NCBI GenBank assembly: GCA_019186845.1 | Contig: JABARW010000029.1 | Coordinates: 43,227 to 107,226 of the forward strand | DNA from: Planctomycetota bacterium | GTDB lineage: Bacteria; Planctomycetota; UBA8742; UBA2392 | Length of the DNA stretch: 64,000 nucleotides | Reading direction: 5' to 3' | Part shown: positions 9,507 to 17,178 of the stretch, one piece after another | How positions within the stretch are numbered: position 1 is the stretch's first letter | Layout: each line of letters starts with the position of its first letter | Program-made: the position numbers and the translations under genes | The notes under the pieces: generated by a model | Database searches by the model: none | Told to the model about the DNA's origin: nothing | The model's input: only the letters and a program-made list of their open reading frames with translations

Positions 9507-9962
9507 ATGGAACCCCGCAACAGCTACTCTGCACCCCGAGGCTACAAGCCGCCGCCGCCCCCGGCCGTGGAGCGCAACCGGCCCAACGCCTACCTTGAAT
9601 CCGCCGTGCTTTCGGCGCCCCGCGAGCAACTGCTGCTCATGCTCTTTGACGGCGCGCTGCGATTCATCGAAGCGGGCAAGACCCGTCTTGAGGCGCGGCA
9701 GTATCTCGAGGCCGAAAAGAGCTTCCTGAGCGCCCGAAACATCGTGACCGAGCTGATGCAGAGTCAGCAGCCCTCCATTGGCGAGGCCTATGGAGGGCTG
9801 ATAGCGCTCTATCGCTTTGCCCTTGAGCGCCTGGCCCGTGCCGGCCTCGAGAAGAGCGCAACCCTGGCCGAGGAGGGCGCCAAGGTGCTCTCCGACTTGA
9901 GGGCCACCTGGGCCGAGGCCATTGCCGCCGCGAAGACCGCGCCAGCCTCAAGCGTGCTATAA
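9507..9962 (+). CDS. fliS: Flagellar export chaperone FliS
   Basis: The 151-residue protein matches FliS, the cytoplasmic chaperone that binds flagellin and prevents premature polymerisation. The family core is visible as NAYLESAVLSAPREQLLLML followed by LFDGALRFIEAGK, and the predicted structure is all helical. A proline-rich extension (residues 10-25) precedes the domain, making it longer than the usual 125-135 residues. ATG at 9507 was preferred over 9486 because GGAG lies six bases upstream. It stands alone: no flagellin, fliD or other flagellar gene is in the window. Cells are therefore likely flagellated, though the remaining genes must be elsewhere. Confidence 0.8.
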   Translation: MEPRNSYSAPRGYKPPPPPAVERNRPNAYLESAVLSAPREQLLLMLFDGALRFIEAGKTRLEARQYLEAEKSFLSARNIVTELMQSQQPSIGEAYGGLIALYRFALERLARAGLEKSATLAEEGAKVLSDLRATWAEAIAAAKTAPASSVL

Positions 9963-9969
9963 GGCAACT

Positions 9970-10509
9970 GTGCGCCTGTTCCTCGCCGTGGACATTCCCG
10001 ATTCCCAGCGCGACGATCTGGCCCGGCTCTGCCGCGGCGTCGAGACCGCGCGCTGGACCGACCCGGCCCAGTTGCACTGCACCTTGCGATTCCTGGGTGA
10101 ACTACAAGAGGGCCGCCTGCCGGAGCTGAAAGCGGCCCTGACAACAGTGCGCCGGCCAGACTTCGCCTGCCGCGTCCGCGGGGTAGGCTGCTTTCCGCCC
10201 GTCAGTGCGGGGCGCCCGGCCCGGGTGCTTTGGGCCGCACTGGAGCCGCGCGGGGAGCTGGCCGCCCTGAAACAGTCGCTGGACCAAGCCCTTGAGGCCT
10301 TTGGCCCCGACGAAGACCGGGACTTCACGCCGCACATCACCCTGGCCAGGCTCAAGAACGCGGCGCCGCAAGTCGTAGCCGGCTGGCTTCAACGCCACGC
10401 CAACTTGAGCCTGCCGGAGTTTTCCCTGCGGGACTTTGCGCTTTACGCCAGCGAACTCAAGCCTGAGGGCGCCCTGCATCAAGTGCTGGGCCGCTTTGGC
10501 GCCATGTGA
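9970..10509 (+). CDS. thpR: RNA 2',3'-cyclic phosphodiesterase (2H family)
   Basis: The 179-residue protein begins VRLFLAVDIPDSQRDDLARL and has the two catalytic HxTx motifs of the 2H phosphoesterase fold, HCTL and HITL, separated by the expected distance. ThpR opens 2',3'-cyclic phosphates on RNA ends (it was first described as a 2'-5' RNA ligase) and acts in the cytoplasm. Length agrees with the family (175-190). GTG at 9970 was chosen because the conserved N-terminal strand begins immediately after it; upstream in-frame sequence overlaps fliS. It follows fliS by 7 bases and may be cotranscribed, but no functional link is evident. Confidence 0.88.
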   Translation: MRLFLAVDIPDSQRDDLARLCRGVETARWTDPAQLHCTLRFLGELQEGRLPELKAALTTVRRPDFACRVRGVGCFPPVSAGRPARVLWAALEPRGELAALKQSLDQALEAFGPDEDRDFTPHITLARLKNAAPQVVAGWLQRHANLSLPEFSLRDFALYASELKPEGALHQVLGRFGAM

Positions 10510-10568
10510 CGCAGCTGGACGCACTCGCGCGTGCACCCGGAGTGCCGCCAGCATAGAATCCCGCCCCC

Positions 10569-13500
10569 ATGGCGCTGATCAGCTTTCGCATTCCAGCCTT
10601 CATTCAAGACTTGGGCGGCGGCCTGCTGCTGGGCGAGGCCCTGTTCTTTCCTGAAGTCACGCGCCTTTCCGACTCCCGCCCGCGCCTGACCTCTACGCTG
10701 GGCGCCAATCTGCGCCGCATTCTCGAGCAGGAGCTGCTGCTGGACCTGCACCGGAGGCGCCAGGCCGCTCGCGTCGATGTTCGCACCATCTCCATTGAGC
10801 TTGACGCGCCGCGCGAACTGCCCCTCTGGGCCGGGCGCCTGCCCTTGAAGTTCCACGCCCTGTGCTGGAAGCAGGGCGACGCCGAGGCGGCACGCGTCCC
10901 TGCCCTGAGCATCGAGGTGCTCGCCACGGGACAGAACCTCGAGAAACTCCTGGTCTCGAGTATCCGTGCAACGCTCACGCGGCGCGGCATGGCCCAATCC
11001 CTGCGCGAGCTGGCCTTTACCCAGCGCGTCGAGTCCGTCACACCGGAGAACATCAGCGTCGTGCCTCAGCTGCGCTCGCCGCGCGACATTGCGCGAGAGG
11101 AAGAGGGCACGGCCGAGCCGCCTTCAGTGCTGGCGGAGGTGTGCACGGACCTCTGCAAGGTGCCGCCTCGTGAGGCCTGGGAGCTCAATGAGGCCGTGGC
11201 GGCACTGGCGCGGCTGGTGGGCGGTGAGCACCCGGCCAGTGTTCTGCTGGTGGGACAGGCGGGCGTAGGCAAGACCGCGTTGTTCCATCAGCTCGTGCGC
11301 GAACGCGCCCGCCTTGCCCTCGCGGCCACGCCATTCTGGGAGACCTCGGGTTCGCGGCTGGTGGCGGGCATGAGCGGCTATGGCATGTGGCAGCAACGCT
11401 GCGATCATCTGCGCCGCGAAGCCGCGAAGACGCGCGCCGTGGTGCACCTGGGCTCCCTCTCCGAGTTGATGGACGTGGGCAAAGCCGAGGGCATCGAACA
11501 GGGGATGGCGGGTTTCCTGCGGCCGTTCATCGCGCGCGGCGAGTTGCTCGCTGTGGTGGAAGCCACGCCCGAGCAGGTGGCCTTGATCGAACGGCAGGAT
11601 CCCGCGCTGCTCAACGCCTTTACACGCCTCGAGGTTGAAGAGCCTGCACCTCCTCGCGCCCGGGCCATTCTACGGCGCGAAGCGGACTTTCTGGCGCGCC
11701 CTGCCCCGCGCCCGGCGCGGCGCAAGCGCCCCCAGGAGATACCGGAGCCCTGCTCACTTGCCGACGACGGCCTGGACAAACTCGAACGCCTGCACCGGCG
11801 CTTTGCCTCCTATTCAGCCTGGCCGGGCCGGCCCCTGCGCTTCTTGCGCAACCTGATGCGTGACGGGACTCCGGGCAGCACGCTGGCCGCGCGCGACGTG
11901 ACGCTGGCCTTTGCCCGCGAATCGGGCCTGCCCCTTTCGATGCTCGATGAGGACGCTGAGCTCAAGCTCGAGGAAGTACAGCAGTTCTTCAGCGAGCGCG
12001 TGCTGGCCCAGGACCGCGCCGTCGAACTTGTGGTCGACCTTCTGGCCACGTTCAAGGCCGGCCTGTCGCGCCCCGGCCGGCCCCTGGCCAGCCTGCTCTT
12101 CATCGGCCCCACCGGCGTGGGCAAAACGGAAATGGCCCGCAGTCTGGCCGAGTATCTGTTTTCCAGTCGCTCCCGCCTTACGCGATTTGACATGAGCGAA
12201 TACGCCGACCCCGCGTCTGTGCAGCGCCTGATATCGGGGCTAGGCGGCGAGGGCCTGCTGACGGCGCGCGTACGCGAGCAGCCCTTTGCAGTGATCCTGT
12301 TCGATGAGTTCGAGAAGGCCGACTCCAGCTTCTTTGACCTGCTGCTGCAGGTCCTGGGCGAAGGCCGCCTCACCGACGCAAGGGGCCGCGTCGCCGACTT
12401 CACGACCAGCGTGATCATCATGACGAGCAATCTCGGCGCCCAGGGCTTCATGCAGGGCAACCTCGGCTTTGGCACGCGCCGCAAGAAGGCCGAGGCCCAC
12501 TTCACAACCGAGGTCAGGAACTTCCTGCGGCCCGAACTGCTCAACCGCCTGGATCGCATCGTGCCTTTCATGCCCCTGGACGCGGCAGCCATCGAGCGGG
12601 TGGCAGCCCGTGAACTGGAGCTGGCCCAGCGCCGCGCCGCCGCTTCAGGCCGCCTGGAATTCCTTGCGGCACCGGGTGTGGTGGAGTTGCTGGCGAAGCT
12701 GGGCTGGCAGGAGAAATACGGCGCGCGGCCACTCAAGCGTGCCATGGAGCGCCACTTGCTCGTGCCCCTGGCCGTGGCCGTCAATGAGTCGTCAGCGCAA
12801 GGTCCTGTGCGGGCCGAGATCAGCGTCAAGGGCGATGGCCTGGCGATGGAGATCCACGCGGCCGGACGCGAGCGCGGAAAGCGGGCCGATCTCGCCCGGA
12901 CCGCACTGGCCCAGGAATCCATGGACCTGCGCCGCAGTGCGCAACAGTTGCTCAAAAGTCCCGTGGTGCGGGACCTGACCAGCGAAATCTACAACCTGGA
13001 GCGAGCCGCCCGGCAAGCACAGCGGCGCCGGCGCAAGGGCGGCCTGACGTCCGAGGAAGCAGCCAACCTCAAGCGCTTGCCGCGCTGCAAAGAGGCCCTC
13101 GGCCGGGTGGATAGCCTGCAGGAGGACGCGCGCCGGCTGGAAAGCCGCGCGCTGCTGGCCAGCTTCGGACGGCCCAGCGGCAGCCTTGATGACGCCCTGG
13201 CCCGCCTGCGCCAGGATTTTGACCGCGCCCTGCTGGGCCTCTATCACCTGCACTTTGAACAGGTGGAGTACGGCTGCCTGGCCCTCAACGGCGAGCGCCC
13301 TGCCATGCTTGCCCTGGCCCAGGCCTATATCGCCGCCCTTCGCGAACGCGGCTTTGAGGTCACGCTGTACCGCTACGCCCAGGAGCTTTCACGCCAGGAA
13401 TTCAAGCGGCTGGAGCTGGATGCGACCCACAACGCCCAGGCGCGACGCGCCCGCGTGGAGTATCACCGGCGCGTGCAGTTGGGAGCGGCTCTGTGCCTGC

Positions 13501-13892
13501 CCGTGCTTGACGAGGACCGCTTCTTCGACGAATCGCCTGAAGGAATGCCGGCCCTGGCCCTGGAAGTGCTTGGTGAGAACGCACTGCCCCTGATTCAGCT
13601 TGAAAAGGGCAAGCATCTGTTGTTGCTGGAACAGGGGACCAAACCCCTGGCCTGCCACGTCGATGTAATCGATGTCTCGCCCATGGACTATCTGCTGCCG
13701 CGGGGCGAGGCGCGCGAAAAGCTGCTGGCGCAGGACTACATCCGGCGCAAATACGACTTGCCTCTGCGCAAGCTGCTGGACCTGCGCCTGGGGCGGGTCT
13801 GGGCCTGGCCAGGCCGCGACATGCAGATGGCCCTGGGCCAGGCGCTGGCCGAGAGTTTCTCGCACGCGCTGAAAGCGCAGGTGGCCCCTTGA
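10569..13892 (+). CDS. ClpA/ClpC-like double AAA+ ATPase with RF2-like C-terminal extension (first of three)
   Basis: This 1107-residue protein has an unrecognised N-domain (1-190), a first AAA+ domain with Walker A GQAGVGKT (229-236) but no acidic Walker B (the site reads VVHLGSLSEL), and an intact second AAA+ domain with Walker A GPTGVGKT (513-520), Walker B ILFDEFEK (576-583) and sensor-2 GAR (718-720). LGF at 632-634 sits where ClpA and ClpC carry the IGL/VGF loop that docks on ClpP. Residues about 780-1107 form an extra region: a helical part, a stretch resembling the release-factor PCRF domain (GENALPLIQLEKGKH, 1002-1016) and an RF2-like tail (RKLLDLRLG, 1067-1075). No GGQ motif is present. 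Typical Clp N-repeats and a zinc finger are absent. It likely unfolds proteins; the target is unknown. Its stop overlaps the next start. Confidence 0.85.
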   Translation: MALISFRIPAFIQDLGGGLLLGEALFFPEVTRLSDSRPRLTSTLGANLRRILEQELLLDLHRRRQAARVDVRTISIELDAPRELPLWAGRLPLKFHALCWKQGDAEAARVPALSIEVLATGQNLEKLLVSSIRATLTRRGMAQSLRELAFTQRVESVTPENISVVPQLRSPRDIAREEEGTAEPPSVLAEVCTDLCKVPPREAWELNEAVAALARLVGGEHPASVLLVGQAGVGKTALFHQLVRERARLALAATPFWETSGSRLVAGMSGYGMWQQRCDHLRREAAKTRAVVHLGSLSELMDVGKAEGIEQGMAGFLRPFIARGELLAVVEATPEQVALIERQDPALLNAFTRLEVEEPAPPRARAILRREADFLARPAPRPARRKRPQEIPEPCSLADDGLDKLERLHRRFASYSAWPGRPLRFLRNLMRDGTPGSTLAARDVTLAFARESGLPLSMLDEDAELKLEEVQQFFSERVLAQDRAVELVVDLLATFKAGLSRPGRPLASLLFIGPTGVGKTEMARSLAEYLFSSRSRLTRFDMSEYADPASVQRLISGLGGEGLLTARVREQPFAVILFDEFEKADSSFFDLLLQVLGEGRLTDARGRVADFTTSVIIMTSNLGAQGFMQGNLGFGTRRKKAEAHFTTEVRNFLRPELLNRLDRIVPFMPLDAAAIERVAARELELAQRRAAASGRLEFLAAPGVVELLAKLGWQEKYGARPLKRAMERHLLVPLAVAVNESSAQGPVRAEISVKGDGLAMEIHAAGRERGKRADLARTALAQESMDLRRSAQQLLKSPVVRDLTSEIYNLERAARQAQRRRRKGGLTSEEAANLKRLPRCKEALGRVDSLQEDARRLESRALLASFGRPSGSLDDALARLRQDFDRALLGLYHLHFEQVEYGCLALNGERPAMLALAQAYIAALRERGFEVTLYRYAQELSRQEFKRLELDATHNAQARRARVEYHRRVQLGAALCLPVLDEDRFFDESPEGMPALALEVLGENALPLIQLEKGKHLLLLEQGTKPLACHVDVIDVSPMDYLLPRGEAREKLLAQDYIRRKYDLPLRKLLDLRLGRVWAWPGRDMQMALGQALAESFSHALKAQVAP

Positions 13893-16800
13893 AGCTCGAT
13901 CTTCCGGTTTATTGCGAGAAGCAGCCGGGCGAACGTGGAGCGCCCGCCACCTATGTCGTGCGGCCCCTGTTCTTCCTGGAGCCCGAGCAAAGGCGCGACG
14001 ACCTGCCACGCGCCATGACGGCCCTGGCCGCCAAACTGCGCGACATGGCCCTCGAATCCTCGCGGGGGCAGTGGCACGAGCCACTGGCCGAACTGGCCTT
14101 TGCACCCCCGCTCTCCGAAAGCCGCGTCGAAGTCAGCATCGAGCACCGCAAGCGCTCGCGCAAGCTCACCTTCTTTCTGGTGAGCTTCAAAGTCGGCGAG
14201 CAAAAGCTCTGCATGACGCCCAAGCTGCCGGACCTCTTCATTGCCGTGGCCCGGGGGGAAACTGCCGAGCAGCGGGCGGCCGAGGTGCTGGCGCGCTATT
14301 TCCGCAATCTTGAGCGCGACAGCGAAGACAGCCCCGACCCCGCCGAGTTCGCCCTGAACGGCCAGGCCTGGTTGTCCAGCCTCGAACTGCGCGTGGATAC
14401 GGACCTGCTGTTCAAGCCACCCGAGCAGCAGCGGCAGGCGGCGCGCGGCGAGTTCCAGGTCAAGGGCGGCCTGGAGGAGCTTCAGCGCGTGGGACGCTGC
14501 CTTGACGCCCTTTACCCCGACGAAATCAGCCGCGCCGTGCAACGCGAGCAGGAGGTGAGCGAGCTGGCGCGGGCGCTGGACAGCGAGGAGCACCGGCCCG
14601 TGCTGCTGGTGGGGGCACCGGGCAGCGGCAAATCGGCCATCGTGCACGAGTACGTGGCGCGAAGCTGCGAGGCGCGCCGGCTGGGCCGCGTGTCGCAGTT
14701 CGGCGTGTGGCTGTTGAGTCCGCAACGTCTGATTTCGGGCATGAGTGTTGTGGGCCAGTGGGAGAACCGCCTGCACGCCATCTTGACCGCCGCCCGCGAG
14801 CGCAAGCTGGTGCTCTACTTCGACGACCTCGTGGGGCTGTTCAAGGCGGGCCAGACCAGCCAGTCCAGGCTCAGCGTGGCCCACGTGCTCAAACCCTTCA
14901 TGGAGCGGTGGGAGTTCCGCGTGCTGGGTGAGATCACGCCTGAGCAGTTACGCGTGCTCCAGGAACTGGACCGCAGTTTTGCCGACCTTTTTCACGTCAT
15001 TCACGTCCAAGAACCCCACGAAGAGGGCAACCTCGCCATTCTGATTGAGGTGATGCGCGGGCTGGAGGCCCGCCACGGCTGCCGCTTTGACACCACGGTC
15101 ATCCCGGCCGTTGTCGAGCTGCAGACGCGCTATGTCCGCGACCGCAGCTTCCCCGGCAAGGGTGCCGGTTTTCTGCGGCAGCTGGCCCAGCGCCACCGCA
15201 ACGCCGCCATCAGCCGCCGCGAAGTACTTGACGAATTCAAGGCTGTCAGCGGCCTGAGCGTCGAGTTCCTCGATGAGCGCGTAAAACTCTCGCGCGACGG
15301 CGTGCTCCGTGCCCTGCAGGACGAAGTGGCCGGGCAGGACCACGCCCTGGCCCTGTTGGCGGACACAGTGGCCCTGGCCAAGGCGCGCCTCAACGATCCC
15401 GGGCGCCCCCTGGGGTCCTTTCTGTTTCTCGGACCCACAGGCGTAGGCAAGACCCAGACCGCCAAGGCCATTGCCCGCTATCTGTTTGGCGATGCCGGCC
15501 GCCTCCTGCGCTTTGACATGAATGAGTTCGCCAGCCCCTACGCCGTGTCGCGACTGGCGGGCACCTTCCGTGAGCCTGAAGGGCTCCTCACTTCGGCCGT
15601 CCGGCGCCAACCTTTTGGCGTCATCCTGTTCGATGAAATCGAGAAGTGCCACCCCGACGCCTACGACCTTCTGTTGCAGGTGCTGGGCGAAGCCCGCTTG
15701 ACCGACGGTCTGGGCCGCACGGCGGACTTCGCCAACTGCCTCATCATCCTGACCAGCAACCTGGGCGTGCGCGAGGCTGGCGGCGGCCTTGGCTTTTCCG
15801 GCCACGATGACAAGGACGCGCCGGCATACATCAAGGCCGCCGAGCGCTTCTTCAGACCCGAGTTTTTCAACCGCCTCGACCACGTTGTGCCCTTCGGCCG
15901 CCTGCCCAGGCTTGAGACCAGGCGCATCGTACGCCAGCTGCTCAGTTCGCTCGTTGCGCGCGAAGGCCTGGGCCGCCGCAAATGCGTGCTGCGCGTGCCT
16001 CCGCCGGCCCTGGACCGTGTCGCCCGCCAGGGCTACCACCCCGCCCTGGGGGCCCGAGCCCTCAAGCGCGCCCTCGAGCGCGAAATCACCCAGCCCTTGG
16101 CCCGCACCGTGGCGCGCCTCAAGGGCCACAGCCCGACCCTTCTTACTCTGGCGCCCGGCCAAGACTCCCTTCAGGTCCTGGCACGCCCCCTCATGAGTGC
16201 CGCGCCCAGAGATGGAAGCCTGGCGGCTTTGGGAGAGCTCGACGCCGCCGAGGCCCACGAACTCGTGGACGATGCCCTGGAACAGGCGCGTCTGACCATG
16301 GAGAAGCTGCGCCCGCGCGAGGCAATTTCCGGGGCGCGCATCGAGCAGTCCCACCGCGCCTACTTCGCCATCAAGGCTCAGGCCGAAAAACTCAGGAAGC
16401 TGGCCGAGCGCCTCGGCCGCCACTCCCTTGAGGACAGCTCGCGCATCGGCCGGTCCTCCCGCATGGCCAGACACACCCGACGCCATCGCGAGCGCATGGA
16501 GTATGCCGGCCAGCGGGCATGGCGCGACTTCTGCAGTATCGAGGATGTGCGGGAGTTCCTCGTCCAGTCCCGCGAGGAAGGCCAGGAAAGCGAAGGCCAG
16601 CCCAGCGGCGCTATCCGAAACCTGCTGGGCGAAACCGCCCTGCTCCAGCTGCTGATGCGGTCCGCCCCCCGCCAGGACGGCCGCGTGGTACTTCTGTTCG
16701 AGTCCCTCAATGCCGCCCTGCCCCCGCAGTCGGCGCGCCTGGCCGCGCAGGAGGCCGAAGTGCTGCGAGAGGCTTTCGAGCTGGCGGTGCGGGAATTGGA

Positions 16801-17176
16801 TGTCAGGGGCCTTTCGCACGCGAAGGCACTCCTCGTCGAGGGAACCCTGGCGCGCGAATTGGCTCCGCTGGAGACCGGCACCCACCTGTTCATCGTCGAG
16901 GGAGAGCTGGCTCCCGTGGCAGTGACGGCCCTGCCGCTCAAGGCGCGCCAGAAGCCCGAGGCAGTTCTCAACCGCCTGCGCCTGGCTCGCAAGCGCTGGT
17001 GGACGGAGGGCGGAGAGGAGCCCTATGCGCCGGGGCCCGTGCTGCGCGTGATCCACCAGAGCGGCCAGACCCTGGACTTGCGCTCGGGCGGCATTACGCG
17101 CAGCGAGGCTGGCGTGGGGGCCCGCCGCAGCTACTTGTTGTCCGCCCTGCCTCTGGGCCACGGAGAGGAGGAATAA
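13889..17176 (+). CDS. ClpA/ClpC-like double AAA+ ATPase with RF2-like C-terminal extension (second of three)
   Basis: This 1095-residue paralogue has the same layout as the gene before it. The first AAA+ domain has Walker A GAPGSGKS (242-249) and here retains acids in Walker B (LVLYFDDL, 307-314). The second has Walker A GPTGVGKT (515-522), Walker B ILFDEIEK (579-586), LGF at 634-636 at the ClpP-loop position, and GAR at 721-723. The C-terminal extension (about 785-1095) again resembles a release-factor body without GGQ: LETGTH (994-999) corresponds to the RF2 E-[TK]-G-V-H motif, and TLDLRSGGITRSE (1061-1073) to the RF2 tail. Translation starts at TTG 13889, which overlaps the previous stop as TTGA, implying coupling. 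Partner proteins and substrates are not known; no clpP gene lies nearby. Confidence 0.83.
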   Translation: MKLDLPVYCEKQPGERGAPATYVVRPLFFLEPEQRRDDLPRAMTALAAKLRDMALESSRGQWHEPLAELAFAPPLSESRVEVSIEHRKRSRKLTFFLVSFKVGEQKLCMTPKLPDLFIAVARGETAEQRAAEVLARYFRNLERDSEDSPDPAEFALNGQAWLSSLELRVDTDLLFKPPEQQRQAARGEFQVKGGLEELQRVGRCLDALYPDEISRAVQREQEVSELARALDSEEHRPVLLVGAPGSGKSAIVHEYVARSCEARRLGRVSQFGVWLLSPQRLISGMSVVGQWENRLHAILTAARERKLVLYFDDLVGLFKAGQTSQSRLSVAHVLKPFMERWEFRVLGEITPEQLRVLQELDRSFADLFHVIHVQEPHEEGNLAILIEVMRGLEARHGCRFDTTVIPAVVELQTRYVRDRSFPGKGAGFLRQLAQRHRNAAISRREVLDEFKAVSGLSVEFLDERVKLSRDGVLRALQDEVAGQDHALALLADTVALAKARLNDPGRPLGSFLFLGPTGVGKTQTAKAIARYLFGDAGRLLRFDMNEFASPYAVSRLAGTFREPEGLLTSAVRRQPFGVILFDEIEKCHPDAYDLLLQVLGEARLTDGLGRTADFANCLIILTSNLGVREAGGGLGFSGHDDKDAPAYIKAAERFFRPEFFNRLDHVVPFGRLPRLETRRIVRQLLSSLVAREGLGRRKCVLRVPPPALDRVARQGYHPALGARALKRALEREITQPLARTVARLKGHSPTLLTLAPGQDSLQVLARPLMSAAPRDGSLAALGELDAAEAHELVDDALEQARLTMEKLRPREAISGARIEQSHRAYFAIKAQAEKLRKLAERLGRHSLEDSSRIGRSSRMARHTRRHRERMEYAGQRAWRDFCSIEDVREFLVQSREEGQESEGQPSGAIRNLLGETALLQLLMRSAPRQDGRVVLLFESLNAALPPQSARLAAQEAEVLREAFELAVRELDVRGLSHAKALLVEGTLARELAPLETGTHLFIVEGELAPVAVTALPLKARQKPEAVLNRLRLARKRWWTEGGEEPYAPGPVLRVIHQSGQTLDLRSGGITRSEAGVGARRSYLLSALPLGHGEEE

Positions 17177-17178
17177 CC

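Noticed and set aside
14948..17161. A 737-residue minus-strand frame opposite the second AAA+ gene
   Set aside because: It is a codon-bias shadow with repetitive composition; the plus-strand gene has all motifs of AAA+ proteins.
16519..17178. Upstream extension of the third AAA+ gene
   Set aside because: It overlaps the second AAA+ gene out of frame. ATG at 17179 has a strong ribosome-binding site.
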